A stretch of 64,000 nt of DNA, taken from positions 282,051,772 through 282,115,771 of the forward strand of contig CM037879.1 of NCBI GenBank assembly GCA_021292165.1, given 5' to 3'. Source of the DNA: Shinisaurus crocodilurus. Its lineage: Eukaryota; Chordata; Lepidosauria; Squamata; Shinisauridae. Position numbers and translations under genes: made by a program. This document shows, one piece after another, positions 41,385-53,236 of the stretch. Each line of letters begins with the position of its first letter. Positions within the stretch are counted from its first letter, which is position 1. Under the pieces are notes generated by a model. The model did not search any database and was not told the origin of the DNA. It was given only the letters and a program-made list of their open reading frames with translations.

Positions 41385-44028
41385 ATCAGAATGTCAGTTG
41401 CCTCTTTCACCTTGCTTAGTAAGCATTCTATAATAGGTGACAAGCTCAATTCCTGTCTCTCGTCTTGGGCAATCAGAAACAATGTTGTCCTCTCTTCCAT
41501 TCCCCTGCATAAGTAGTGGTTAGCTATTGGAGGCCCCTGAATGAAAGCGAGTTGCAGTGGGTTCATTCTCCCTTATTGCCTAGTCTTTGGGCTCTGTGCT
41601 GTTGCTCCTGGGATGATTCTCCTGTTTCTTCTCCATCCCACAAAGGCAAGCCGTGGCAGCCACAGAAAGTCCTACTTACTTCCAGCCAGGCTAGGAAAAT
41701 GCCTTATTGTCGGCACAACTGGGTACCCAGCAACTTCTGCAGGATTTATCTGCTATGCCAAGGAGCTGTATTATATCATACAGCCCTGATAATGCCTGTG
41801 AAAGTTTCTAGTGAGAGTCTGGTGACGGGGAAGGCAGTGGCGGGGGATAGGAATACTGGGAGACACCTTCAAATCACACCTCACACTTGTGGCTAGTAGG
41901 ATAGTGAAGAGCATCCTTTTACTGCTTTTTACTATCCTGCTAAGCACGGTGAATTGTTACAGAAGTCTTTTCTTTGTAACGATCAAGTCTGCAGTTTTTC
42001 TCCACATATTTCCCACTCCCTTAGCCATGGGTTATGAGGTTGAAGTGCCTTGCATTGAAAACTGCACCATCTCACAGTAATGTCCAAACTGTTTCTTTAG
42101 ATTTCTAAACACACCAGGAAGTTAAACATAAAACTGTTATTTCTAAAATGGCTGAGTGCCCAGTTCAGTCTGTCCTATGTCTCCTCTAACCAATTTCAAA
42201 CAGAGTCTGAGATGCAGAGAGAGCCTTTATAACCCTGTTCATAACTTATCAGTCCAACCATCTTGCTCCAGTTTATGGAATAGTTTCAGAAAAACAAACT
42301 CCTTTTATCCAGTTTTGAAGCTTTCACTCTTGTAGTAGCTCTCTGTCCTGGAGGGCATGGCTTGTGTAGGGTATGTGTGAGATCACTTTTACAGTAGTTA
42401 TATGCAGCTGCTAAGCTGGGGACTGTGAATCTCTTGTATGCTGTTTTCAGGACTACAGCTGTGTTTTGTTTTGGTTGAGCTTTTTTGAATTGGTCTAGTA
42501 TCTCATACATTGACAGAAGTAACTTATGACAGGAGGAAAGATTTTTTTAAAACCCACCTATAATCCTCAACCTTTTCCATCTCCAGGACCCATATTTTAA
42601 CCTAGCACTAAACATGGAACCCTCTTCTTTTTATTTCCTTCACCCCATATGTCTGTCTTTCTCCTTCTGTTTCTTGGGTGTCCAGATGCAAAGCTGTATA
42701 CATGAGGGTGCAGTGAGAGAAGCTGCCCCTCTTCTGCATAACCACTAAAGGTAAAATAATTCTCCTTGCTGCTGTTTTCAGCTTTTCTTATTCTTCTCTT
42801 AAACAAAACCTTACACAGAAAACTGTGGTGCTATAACCACAACCCACTTGTGGGCCTCTTACCAATAGAAAGTGCTGTTTTAACAGAAGTTTAATACTTG
42901 ACTTCAGGGTCTAGATCTGGCACTGAAAACTGATTAATTTCAAATTTGAAAATATATAAATCATTTTCATAAGTTAGAATGGAATTCCCCCCCTCTTCTA
43001 ATACCTATTTTAATTTCCATACATTTCTTGCTGCTTTTAATAAATCTCATGTGAGGCTGGATTAACATAATATTAAACTGTCAGAATGGCTTGCAAGAAA
43101 GCTTAAGTTGATGATTGCCAAAAGTAAGGAGGATTATTTCCTGTCCATGAATGTATGATGTTTTTTGTGATAAATGTAGCAAGTTATCAAAAGCTATGGA
43201 ACATGTAAGAATTTATTACTCTTCCACATGCCACAGGGAAAAGAAGGCCAAATCTTGATATAAATCTGTCCTTCACTTAAACACACACATAACCCTATGG
43301 ATGACACGGCTGCAAGTTCTAAATACTGTTTTTTAGGTTTTAAATTAGACATGTAAAACTCTGAGATTTTGGGGTTGCTTTATTCAGTAAGTTTATTGTG
43401 ATTCTGGTCAATGCTTTAGGGTGGGTTGATTTTAAACCTTCCAGAAAAAGCATGGTAAGAGTTTATACTTGCACTCTCTTACCAAAAAATGACCAACTTA
43501 AATCAAGTTTCCCATTTTGTAATTTTTGTGTTCTGACAAAATGTATATTCATTAGTTGTTGTAACAACTTAAACATGGTGGATTGGATCCGAAAATGCCC
43601 TTTTGTAAACAGGAGTCCTTCCACTTGCAGAAGGGACTTTGATCCTGCAGAGGCTTCCACTAACAGAAGTGGATGGGAGGCAGCTTTCCCCAATTCTCTC
43701 TGCAGAGTCCTTCCCCACCTCCTATGTTCCCCCAACCCTCCAGAGCAGATTTAGGGGAGGGGCGCAAGGGGCTGCATGGGTAAGGAGCACTGAGAGCTTC
43801 CTATTCCATGAGTGGAACATGGTACACAGAACTCAGGGTGCCAGCCTCTTACAGAACTGCTTCTTTTTTTTATTGGAGTAAAACGTTTGTCATGCAGATC
43901 ACGTGCCTCTTGCACTACAGACTGATTTGCTAGAAACAAAAGGGGAGAATTGTGAAATTAATGCAACTTACATTTGGTGTGCTTTGTGTACATGCAAGGG
44001 CACTAAGCGAGATTATGCAAAGATTAAC
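41385..44028. other. USP6NL intron, mostly unique
   Basis: No exon found. The open frame 41516-41896 has no family signature and no splice support. A string with TGGATTGGATCCGAAAATGC near 43577 may be part of the element type at 21671. Confidence 0.45.
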
Positions 44029-44175
44029 ACCCAGATCCTATGCATGCTGACTTAAGTATATCATACCGAGTTCAGTGGGATTTATAGCCAAGTAAGTGTG
44101 CGTAAGAGTAAGCTCCATTGAATATGGTAGGCTTTTACTTCCAAGTAAACATGCATAGGATTACACTGCACAAGT
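44029..44175. repeat. CCTATGCATG...CATGCATAGG foldback repeat
   Basis: CACCCAGATCCTATGCATGC at the left and AACATGCATAGGATTACACT at the right are inverted. AAGTAAGTGTG and CTTTTACTTCCAAG form inner arms. Probably a full copy of the element whose fragments are at 2640 and 19430. Confidence 0.6.
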
Positions 44176-44657
44176 CAAGAAATTTCCAGAAGGGCTGGTA
44201 GTGTGTGCCTATGAGATGGAAAGTAAATGTCCAAGCTGTGTGACATCAGTCATATGCCACAGTAATAATGTATTTTGTCTTATTATATTGGTAGACCTCA
44301 AAAGTCAGGTATTTTCTCCTGTGGTTGGTTTGTTTACACAGAAAAGCAGGTTTCAGCTTTTTATGTGTGACAAGAATCATGAAATCAGTGTTAAAAGATT
44401 TTAATTATAAACTCTTAACATCCTTCTGTTTAGATTTCATATAAAATTAGATTTTTTAAAGTGACACTAAACTTTTAAAAGAGGTCAGATTTAAATTTAA
44501 AAAATCAAACCTTTAAAAAATATTACTATTTTTTGTCTGCACTTGTGTGTTCTTTCTGTCCTTGCCTCTCCCTCTTCTGCACTTAGAAATTAAGGGCACA
44601 TCTTCATCTTAGTTTTGGAACGGCTGACCAGAGCACAACAATTTCCTCCCACTAGAC

Positions 44658-44910
44658 CAGCCTTCCGCAACCTAGTGCTCTCTAGATGTATTGAACCAGT
44701 GTTCTCCAACCTTGGGTCCCCAGATGTTTTTGTCCTACAACTCCCTGGCTGGGGCATGCTGGGAGTTGTAGGACAAAAACATCTGGGGACCCAAGGTTGG
44801 AGAATACTGTGTTAAACTACAACTCCCGTCTTCTCCAGCCAGCCAGGCCCATGCTGGCAGGGGCTAGTAGGAGTTCTAGCCCAACACATCTGGAGGGCAC
44901 CAGGTCAGAA
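44658..44910. mobile_element. Nested pair of hAT foldback MITEs
   Basis: The outer element starts CAGCCTTCCGCAACCTAGTG and ends GGAGGGCACCAGGTCAGAAT. Inserted in its left arm is an inner element at 44697-44809 (CAGTGTTCTCCAACCTTGGG to GGTTGGAGAATACTG) with flanks TATTGAAC and TGTTAAAC as a slightly diverged 8-bp duplication. Confidence 0.85.
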
Positions 44911-45739
44911 TAGGCTCCATTTAGCATTCTTTACAGGGTGTTTTCTTCCCCATGGCACTTTGCTAGAGCCATTCGGGCTGTCATTTTAAAGTTATACCTT
45001 GATGGCTCCATCCTGGGTTGCCTTGTTCGATAAGCGCTTTGTGTGTGGGACATTTAACCCTCAGTATCCAGATTATAATTTGAGTTGGTTGGTGTATGCC
45101 ATCAGTATACATTAGTATCTTAAGTTATGATAAGTGCTTTAGAGTACTCTAGAACGGTATCACTATCATCACATACTTAGCACTCCTGGCACACTTGCCC
45201 AAGAAGCTGGATACACCAGAGAGATAGGAATTCCTCTTACCTGTAAATAGATGCATCATACATTAGTTTTAGACATTGGTGCCTTTCTGTTCTGCTCAGC
45301 AGAGTTAACTAGTGGCCTCATACATGTAATTTGCTGGCTCACAATGAGGAACACAGTTGGTGAGAAAAAAACCAGAGACATGAAGGGATACAATGGTGTT
45401 AACTCAGTGCATGACCCTCTTGACTTACAGGAAGTGTTTCCTCTTGGGAGAATATGTAGCTGCAAATGTAGTATGCTGATATTTAACCTCTGCTTCCTTT
45501 CTCCAGAAAAAGGGAATTTTTATGTCTGTAACACCGCCAGTTCTGAATACAGCAACTAAGATGCACACATTCAAAAAATGAAAAATTGATTGATAATATG
45601 GGGGCCAGGGTGGGATGGGGGAAGGAGGGATAGAATGTGCGTTGTGAACTCCTGGATAGTATAGGATCAAAAAGAGAATTTCTGTTCATTGGTGGAACTG
45701 GTGGACGGAAATAATAAAGTACAGTAAGGTAGGCATTTA
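44911..45739. other. USP6NL intron, nothing recognised
   Basis: No exon or repeat that I can name. Confidence 0.45.
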
Positions 45740-46384
45740 AATGTGCACAATGACTGCATTTGCCCATAATGGTAAGCCAGAAATCCTGGTTTAATAAGCC
45801 ACAATGTGAATGAGCTGGTGCTGGTTCACGTTGCCCATTGGCTTTTCCCTTCATGAAAGTGGGTTAAACCAGTGTGGCATAGTGGTGAGAGTGTTGAACT
45901 GGGACTCTGGGAGATCTGGGTTCTAGTCCCCACTCTGCCATGAAACTCACTGGGTGACTTTGGGCCAGTCACTGACTCTCAGCCTAACCTACCTCACAGC
46001 GTTGTTGTGAGGATAAAATGGAGAGGAGGATGAGGATTATGTAAGCCGCCTTGGATTCCTTGCAGGAAAAAAGGCAGGGTATAAATGTAATAAATAAATA
46101 AATAAATAGAAAGGAGAGAGCTTCACATTACATCCAAACCTGGAATTATGTGCGACCAAAGAAGCCAGAATGTGTAAGCCAATTTTAAACCAGGGTTTCT
46201 TGAATCCTGGCTTGTTTGGGCACACTTAACTATAATCTCAGGTTTGGATATAACATGAAACTCTCCCCTTTCTGGTTTATTTACCTGCTTGCACAAGGGG
46301 AGGAGCATGCACTAGCACACAGCTCATTCAGATTGTGGTCTATTAAGCCAGGATTTCTGGCTTATCATTATGCACAAACACAGC
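45740..46384. mobile_element. Foldback MITE with about 60-bp arms, split by a SINE
   Basis: The left arm TAAGCCAGAAATCCTGGTTT, AATAAGCCACAATGTGAATG is mirrored on the right by AGATTGTGGTCTATTAAGCC, AGGATTTCTGGCTTATCATT. Inner arms with CATCCAAACCTGGAATTATG and its partner ATAATCTCAGGTTTGGATAT are also seen. A SINE lies at 45868-46109. Confidence 0.75.
45868..46109 (+). mobile_element. tRNA-derived SINE inside a foldback MITE
   Basis: ACCAGTGTGGCATAGTGGTG to AATAAATAAATAAATAAATA. Full length and well preserved, so younger than the MITE around it. Confidence 0.92.
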
Positions 46385-46744
46385 CAATATGTATGCGGGT
46401 GGATTGTTAGCAGTAGAAGCTGAGTTGTGTGACCAACTATAAATACACTGTGCATGACTTCTAGAACTTTAGACTTCAACGTGGAGTTGTTCATGAAACT
46501 GGTTCTATAATTTTGTGATGTGCTTGCCATCCTGGGCCTTTGCCCCTTCACACACATGGCTAGCACTAAATGAATATTGATGTCTACTTGAGTCCTGTGT
46601 TTCTTAGGCCAAATAACCAGACATTATGGTACATATACGGCTGCTGCCCTCACACCTCTGTCTGCTTCCCTCCCAGTAACATTTAGCAATACTAAAGAAA
46701 AGTGACATGATGTCCATCATGGTGCAAGTATGCAAACCCTCACT

Positions 46745-47045
46745 CCACTTCATAGACCTGGGTTCTCACGTAATGGCAACTCATACTGGTTGAGTATGGG
46801 TTGTTGTTGAATCTTGGGTTGTTGTTATGTGCAAACCTTGCACTATGGTTTAACTATGGGTTGTTAACCATGAACAACCCAGAGTTCACAACCCAACAAC
46901 AAATCCTGGGTTTTCGTCCTGGGTTGTTCATGGTTAACAACCCAGAGTTAAACCATAGTGAAGAGTTTGCATGTAACGACAACCCTTACTCTTGAGTTGT
47001 CATTATGCATGAACCAGACCATACTCTGGGTTATTGTTCCATGTG
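46745..47045. mobile_element. GGGTTGTT-type foldback MITE, complete
   Basis: A near-palindrome of about 300 bp centred near 46890. The left arm has CACTATGGTTTAACTATGGG and GTTAACCATGAACAACCCAG; the right arm has GGTTGTTCATGGTTAACAAC and GAGTTAAACCATAGTGAAGA. It is the best single copy of this family in the window. Confidence 0.75.
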
Positions 47046-47696
47046 AGCCAGGCTGATAATTTCATGGCATATGTTAAATTGTTAGGTGTTACAGGGGTGA
47101 AAGGAGGGTATCTAGGGCTGTTACGTTTAGAAGTAGCTGTACCTTCTTGTTCAGTCTGATAATGGGTCTTGCTCTATTATTTCCTAGTTTAACCAGGTTA
47201 AATGTCTTAGGGCATGGGGTGGACTTTGCATTGGTGGCATACTTAGGAACATCCTTCTGAATGTTCTCAGTGCCCCTCCAAGCTTTTTTTTGCCATCAGA
47301 TAAAAATAAAGACTTTTAAAAAAAAATTAAGGAAGGCATTTTCGAGCTGCTGGATGTTATTACTTAATGCTGTGGCTTAAATTTTACCCTGAAAATTGGT
47401 TTAAGATTTATGTCTTACGTCTTTGGCTATGGCTGCTATTTTAGTATGGTTACTGGTCTGTTTTAATTTATTATTTTGATTGTGATTTATGTTGTATATC
47501 GCTTCAAATACTTTGAAAGTAGAGAATGAACCAAATAGATTTTTATAAATGAATAAATCTTTATCATTGAAACTTGTTTTGGACTGAAGAATTGTCCTCT
47601 ATGTTGTCCTGTACTTCTGAAAATTATATAAGTTTTATATCAAGTCATCAATGCATGCAGATATATATGTGAAATAGTACAATTCATTGTATCATA
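47046..47696. other. USP6NL intron, nothing recognised
   Basis: AT-rich. The part at 47440-47560 (GTTGTATATCGCTTCAAATA, AAAGTAGAGAATGAACC, AATAAATC) may be a worn LINE 3' end. Confidence 0.4.
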
Positions 47697-47698
47697 TA

Positions 47699-47948
47699 CA
47701 GTAATACCTTGAGTTGCAAGTAACTTGGTTTGAGAGCGTTTTGCAAGACAAGCAAATTTTTAAATATTTATTTAAATTTTTTTTACTTGATATACAAGCG
47801 ACGTCTTGCAATACAAGTACTGTAGTATGGCTTAAATTAAAAATCTCTGTACAAATTTTTTTGGGGGGATTTCGTTTTGATATAAGAGTGTTTTGGATTA
47901 CAAGCACGTTTCCGGAACGAATTATGCTCTCAATCCAAGGCATGACTG
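47699..47948. mobile_element. Tigger-like MITE, copy 3 of 3
   Basis: CAGTAATACCTTGAGTTGCA to CAATCCAAGGCATGACTG between TA dinucleotides (47697-47698 and 47949-47950). 250 bp. Confidence 0.9.
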
Positions 47949-47950
47949 TA

Positions 47951-49654
47951 GTTGCTTTAGTTAAAACAGTCATGAAGCTCCCAACACCCTCCATGACAGA
48001 GTTTTCTTGCTTTCATATATTTTATTTATTCATTTATTTGTATTTAAAATATTTTAAGACTGTACCACTTACTATTCAAAAAAATATCTCTCGAGGCTTC
48101 TGTTATAAGTGTCCTATACTTAAAGCAACTGCTGTGTGTTCCTGAGAAGCATGATGTTGTGTGTTTCTGAGAAGCATGTTTCATCTATTTCAATCCTTCT
48201 TGGAAACCAGTTCCATTATTTCAGGGGAGCTGTCATAGTACTCATTTAATATAATTATTACTATGGCCCTGGGCATGTTTTGCTTCCTCTCCAACCTTTC
48301 ACACCACCATTTTCTAAAGCATTTTACCACAGTTTTGCCCTAACCTTTACAATTACCGGTAGGACTTTTGTCAACTTGTAGAGGAGATTGCTTCGATCAA
48401 AAGGTCCATGAGCCCAGCCTAAGTTGTAAAGTTCTCCTTTGCCCCTGCCAAGTATGTGACTGTCAAGTGGGGAATGGGGTGTCCCATCAATGTGGAAAGG
48501 GGAGGGAGTCTCCATGAGCGCAGTAGACTACTGGTAAACTTGTTGATTTCCATCCAGATTGGATCTCCTACCAGATGTGCAATCCAAGGCATTAATATGG
48601 AGGAATGCCCCCCCCCACACCCACACACTACCTCTTGCATTCATCCTTGAGATAAACCACTCACAAACATAAAAGTACTTCCCTCATAAATTGGGCCAGT
48701 ATGTACAAGATGGAGACATAAATATAGAAATTGATATTCTAGAAATACAGATGCCAGAAAATTGCTTACTAATTCCACTATCCAGGAATTCCTCAGTTCC
48801 AGGTAGCTCACTAGGCTAAGGTTCATCCTGGGACCTGGGGTTCCTGGTTCATACTCCAGACCCCTGATGCCATGGTTGGTATTGATCCTTCTTTGGGATC
48901 AGCATTACTTGCTTTGAACTCCTCCTCCTCTGTGTGTTCATTTGTTAATAAACAGAAAGGCTTCAATAAAGGAAACTGACCCTGGAAAAAGTGGTGTGAA
49001 CTTTCCACTTCCTGATGGATAGGGAGGGAAACTGCTGACTGGCCCTCTGCATGTTTTGTTTCCTCTCTAGCAACTCACAGCACAACATCATTTTCTAAAG
49101 CAGTTTTCAATGGGAGTTTCCTCCATCTGTCTCCATCTGCATGATCAACTTGTTTGACAGATAGTCCGGTAAACCTTGTGGTACCTTAAGTAAAAAGAGT
49201 TTTGGGCAAAGATAAATAGTTATTACTCTGGAACCAGCACTTTGGGTAGCAGCGTAATGACAAGTCAGTTGCGACTGAGAACAAGGCATGTTGGTAAAGT
49301 TTGTTCTTTGAATATGGGTACATTCTGTTTTAGCAAAGTGCATTAAGTACCTTCTACATCTATGTAATAGGGCTTTATGTCTAGCATTCTGAAACGAATG
49401 AAAATATTGTCTCATCTTGATTTTAAAAAATATAATATTTGAAAGACTTCTTCTAAAGCTTACCTACTTGGTAAGACTCAAATGTCTACATCTTTGATTG
49501 CCAGATAAATAGTTTTTGTATTCTCATCAAGCACAGATGACTTTTGGTGCCTGATATGCCATGGATAGTAAAAAAAATAATGATGATTTCTTTGCTTATT
49601 ATGTGGTGTGTTCCTTTAACTTTTGACACACTTTGGGATGTGTCCCAGTTATTG
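47951..49654. other. USP6NL intron, nothing recognised
   Basis: No exon or repeat named. A repeated gag of CATTTTCTAAAGCA near 48310 and 49090 together with GTTTTGCTTCCTCTCC / GTTTTGTTTCCTCTCT suggests a pair of old duplicated segments about 780 bp apart. Confidence 0.4.
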
Positions 49655-49855
49655 TGGCATAGTTGATGATGTGCTAGACTTGGAGTGGGGGAGATCCTGT
49701 TTTGAGTCCCCTTTGGTAAGCCACTAAGGATGACCTTCGGTAAGCCACTAAGGTTCAGCCCAGTCTCCCTCACGGTTGTGAGGACAAAGTGGGGCGACCC
49801 TACATATGCTGCTCTGAGCTTCCTGGAGGGAGAGTGGGATATAAATATGAAGATG
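49655..49855 (+). mobile_element. Diverged tRNA-derived SINE with internal duplication
   Basis: TTGTGGCATAGTTGATGATG head, CCCAGTCTCCCTCACGGTTG core, GGGAGAGTGGGATATAAATA tail. GGTAAGCCACTAAGG occurs twice inside (about 49713 and 49740). Confidence 0.65.
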
Positions 49856-49878
49856 GTAATTTACTTCTTTGTTTAAAC

Positions 49879-49983
49879 CAGAGATGGGCAGCTCCCATGA
49901 TCCCTCACCATTGGCTATGCTGGCTAGGGCTGATGGATGTTATAGGCCAAAACATCTAAAGGGCCATGTGTTGCCCATCTCTG
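49879..49983. mobile_element. hAT-type foldback MITE
   Basis: CAGAGATGGGCAGCTCCCAT to GTTGCCCATCTCTG, flanked by GTTTAAAC (49871-49878) and GTTTAAAG (49984-49991). Confidence 0.85.
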
Positions 49984-51115
49984 GTTTAAAGTGTAGAGGG
50001 CCAAGCTCCTACCCGCCAACCCACAGTGGCCTGCTGCTAAATCCCATTGCCAAAGAAACTATTTCACTTCTAGTTTGGCAACTGGAACCAAGTGACATGC
50101 TTCAGGGAGCCAGATTTGGCCCAAGGGCCTCCAACTGCCAGCCCCTGATCTTCATCTAGGGAGCTAGTGAGATTGAAGAGATCAGATTTCTCTTTCCTTT
50201 GTTAAAGTCTGTTTACCATGCCCGATTCTACACTGATCTGATGCCTCATAATCCTCTCCCTTAATTTCACCTGCCCTGTCGACCTTCCTGATGAGTCAAG
50301 TCATTATTTCTGTTGCTGGTTCATTACTCGCCCCTACTACTTTTCTTGACATGACCTATGTTTTCTCTAACAGCATGTTTCATGTTCATTAGTTGTCCTG
50401 CGGGAGAAAGCAAAGCAATAAGAATATCTTAGCTGTTCAATTGTCTTCTAATCCGCACACTTCGTGAATCTGATCCAGTTTGTTCTGCAATTTTCAGGAG
50501 CAGCAAGATCTCAGCATGGGTAGTAGCTGTTCTTAAGTATTTCAATAAGCTCGCCCTAGAGTAACCAGGAGAGAAGTTAAGAATAAAGCACATGCTTATT
50601 AAAAGAGATGAGACCTGTCGATTCAGGCAGAAATAATAAGGCTAGTTTAAAATGAGAAAAGTCAGAATTTCAGCGGGTACTTTCAACCCTCCTATGTACT
50701 TGGAGCCTTTCCCCCCATCAGTTTGGCTGCCCAGGAATCCTTTGCTCATTAGTACAGAATTCTTGTGCATTGCAGTGGATTCTGGGGCATATTATCTGCT
50801 CTCACAGAGTATTGACTAGACATGTTGGGTCCAGTTGCCACCTGACACAAATCCTGAGCTCATTCTAATACAGCTGACTGCCCTGCAGCAATGTGTTGCA
50901 GGGGAAGATATGTAATACAAATATATCTTGGACAGAGTGTCCACCTGTGTCAGGCTCCTCAGTGAGGAGCCTCTGATGAGCTTCCAAGGAACCCAAGTTC
51001 CAAGGAACACAGTTGGTAAGCCACTGCCATAACCTAACCTATGCTACTTCACACTCCATGGTCAATTTGTTCCATGTTGTAGAACATATAGGTAGCTTTA
51101 ATTGCATGATTAACC
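49984..51115. other. USP6NL intron, nothing recognised
   Basis: No exon or repeat that I can name. Confidence 0.45.
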
Positions 51116-51123
51116 TGTTAGAG

Positions 51124-51259
51124 CAGGGGTGGGCAACTTGTGATCCTCCAGTTGTTTTGGCCTATAACTCCCATGAGCCCTAGCCAGCATACTCAGTGGT
51201 GAGGAATCATGGGAGTTGTAGGCCAAAACATCTGGAGGGCCACAAATTGCCTACCCCTG
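51124..51259. mobile_element. hAT-type foldback MITE
   Basis: CAGGGGTGGGCAACTTGTGA to CAAATTGCCTACCCCTG, flanked by TGTTAGAG (51116-51123) and TGTTAAGA (51260-51267). The arms share TTTTGGCCTATAACTCCCAT and its inverse. Confidence 0.87.
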
Positions 51260-51679
51260 TGTTAAGAGTTTTGGTTAATAGTTTTGCACTTACAAGTGAG
51301 GAACTGGGGAACTTTGGGGTAGGGGAGTGAATAGAGCAAAAGGAGTAGGTGTTGGACCTCTTCTACCCTCCCTTTCAGTTTCCCACCATCTACGTCTGCA
51401 TGCTTCAATATGTGATTGTATATTGACTGTTCCTCCATCAAGAAAGTATTAATATTTTCATTGTGTTGTAGTTATTGCAAATAGTTTTTTATTCCTCTGG
51501 AGCCCTATGTAGGTGTTCAGCTTTCTCATGTGAGGACTGCATTCGTTTAAGTACACGGATGCAAGCCTTTCCCCCAACAGCCCCATCCCTGCCTGCCCAA
51601 TCTTCGACCTTCCTATGTTGCTGGGGAAGGTCTGAAAGGGGCTTATATTCACATTTCTTTTTACTGTGCATGCCTCAGT

Positions 51680-52040
51680 GCTATCAGAAACCCTGATAAA
51701 GAGGGCCTTTTCTTCTGTGGCACCCCAGTTGTGGAATGGACTTCCCAGAGAGGCTCGCCTGGCACCTACGTGGTGTTCTTTCTGGTGCCGGGTGAAGACC
51801 GTCTTACTTTCCCAGGAATTTTAGTCTTTTAGTCTCTGTTTTAAATCCTTTACTGTATTTTCAATCTCTGTACTGCCGCTAGGTTTTATTTTGACTTTTA
51901 CTCCTATTTTATACTGTAGTTTTAAATTTTTATACTGCATTTTATGTTGTATTTTGTGGTTGTAATTGTTGCGAACCGCCCAGAGAGCTTCGGCTATTGG
52001 GTGGTATAGAAATAAATTAATTATATTACCGGTAATTACC
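51680..52040 (+). mobile_element. CR1/L2-like LINE 3' end (plus)
   Basis: GTTGTGGAATGGACTTCCCA and GAGGCTCGCCTGGCACCTAC encode the usual ORF2 end (a LWNGLPREARLAP-like run in worn form). The 3' UTR ends in GAACCGCCCAGAGAGCTTCG, GGTATAGAAATAAATTAATT. Confidence 0.75.
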
Positions 52041-52614
52041 GTAAGCAAGCAAGCAAGCAGGAAATGGGGCTATTGTGTACACACTTCCCCCCCTTAACCC
52101 TCACCTGAGCAAGGTTTGTTGGGTTATTTAAACTGCAGGTACCTTTTTAATGTGTCCTATACTTCTTAACATTAGTGTCCTTTCAGACCCAGGTATTGTC
52201 CCAGTAATTGTAAGCCTGTAATATAAGCAATCTTACATTAGATTTCATTGGAACCATTTTCAAATGTCTTGTTCAGTTGTTGTTGTTTTATTGGTGGCTT
52301 AAGTGGATGTATTTGACTGCAGTGCCAAATCTGTAGATTGATTCCTTCCCCCCCCCCCTCCCCGCAATGTATAATGGCTAAAATGGACAGATCTTTAATG
52401 TTTTGAAAACATGGTTTTGCTTATTGTTCTATCAATGTTCAGACAGGTATGCAAAAATATTGTGAAATATGATGATGTAAAATTGTCAGTTAAAAGCAGC
52501 ATTTAGAACCTCATTTTTATTTTTAGCATCGGTGTTTTACATTTTTTTTTTGAAAAGGAAACTTTTAAGAATAACCGTAATCTATTATTACATGTCCATT
52601 TTATCTTTTTCCAG
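52041..52614. other. End of USP6NL intron before exon 52615
   Basis: No repeat named except CAAGCAAGCAAGCAAGCAGG near 52044 and a C-run near 52350. The last bases, CATTTTATCTTTTTCCAG, form a good polypyrimidine tract and AG acceptor. Confidence 0.7.
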
Positions 52615-52688
52615 GTTCAGATGCTGAGCATGATGCTGCTGTCAAACTTGCCCAGGAACGAGCTGAGATAGTTGCCAAGTATGACAAA
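52615..52688 (+). CDS. USP6NL: USP6NL coding exon (shared N-terminal)
   Basis: Acceptor TTTTTCCAG|GTTC and donor AAA|GTAAGT are both strong. The exon supplies 2 bases to complete a Gly codon and then 24 codons: SDAEHDAAVKLAQERAEIVA then KYDK. The KLAQERAEIVAKYD run is the conserved start of USP6 N-terminal-like protein; the related TBC1D3/USP6 proteins have AQERE and KYEKG at the same place. USP6NL (RN-tre) is a TBC-type GTPase-activating protein for Rab5 and other Rabs, known to bind EPS8 and act on receptor endocytosis. The segment lies just before the catalytic TBC domain, so no catalytic residue is in this exon. It ends in phase 0 and joins exon 54111. Confidence 0.93.
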
Positions 52689-53236
52689 GTAAGTTTCTGT
52701 AGTTCTTATTGCATATCTGCAATATTTCTTGTGCTTTCTTGGGGGTGAGTAGCAGTTGCCCTGGGTGAACAGACAATTGACAAATGCATGTGCCTGCCAC
52801 CACCTGCTCCTTTGCACCATTACTGCACAAGCTTGTTTTGCTAGGAAAGAGGAGGGGAGGAAAGATTCCAATTCCAGACAGGAAATTACTTAAATTACTT
52901 CCCGCTGCTTTGTATATTGCAAGAGGAGGAGTGTGTTTGTGGCATATAGTTCTTGAAAAGAACATAGGAATCATCTTGTTGGATCAGACCAGATATCTGT
53001 TTTGTACAATATTGTGTCTCTAGTAGTGGCCAGGCAAATGCCTCATGAAAACTTGCAAGCAGAGTATTATGGCAATAGTCTTGTTGGGTGTAGACACTGA
53101 TTGGTAGTTGGAGAAATAGTGCCTCTGAACCTGGGAATTCCATTTAGCTAATATGGCTAATAGTCGCTATTTAGTAGAATTATCCACCATTAGTTTGCCT
53201 AATGTTGTTGCTTTAAAAAAAATTAATTCCATTTTT

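Noticed and set aside
41516..41896. Open frame of 126 codons in USP6NL intron
   Set aside because: No known domain and an overlapping frame of similar quality. Considered chance.
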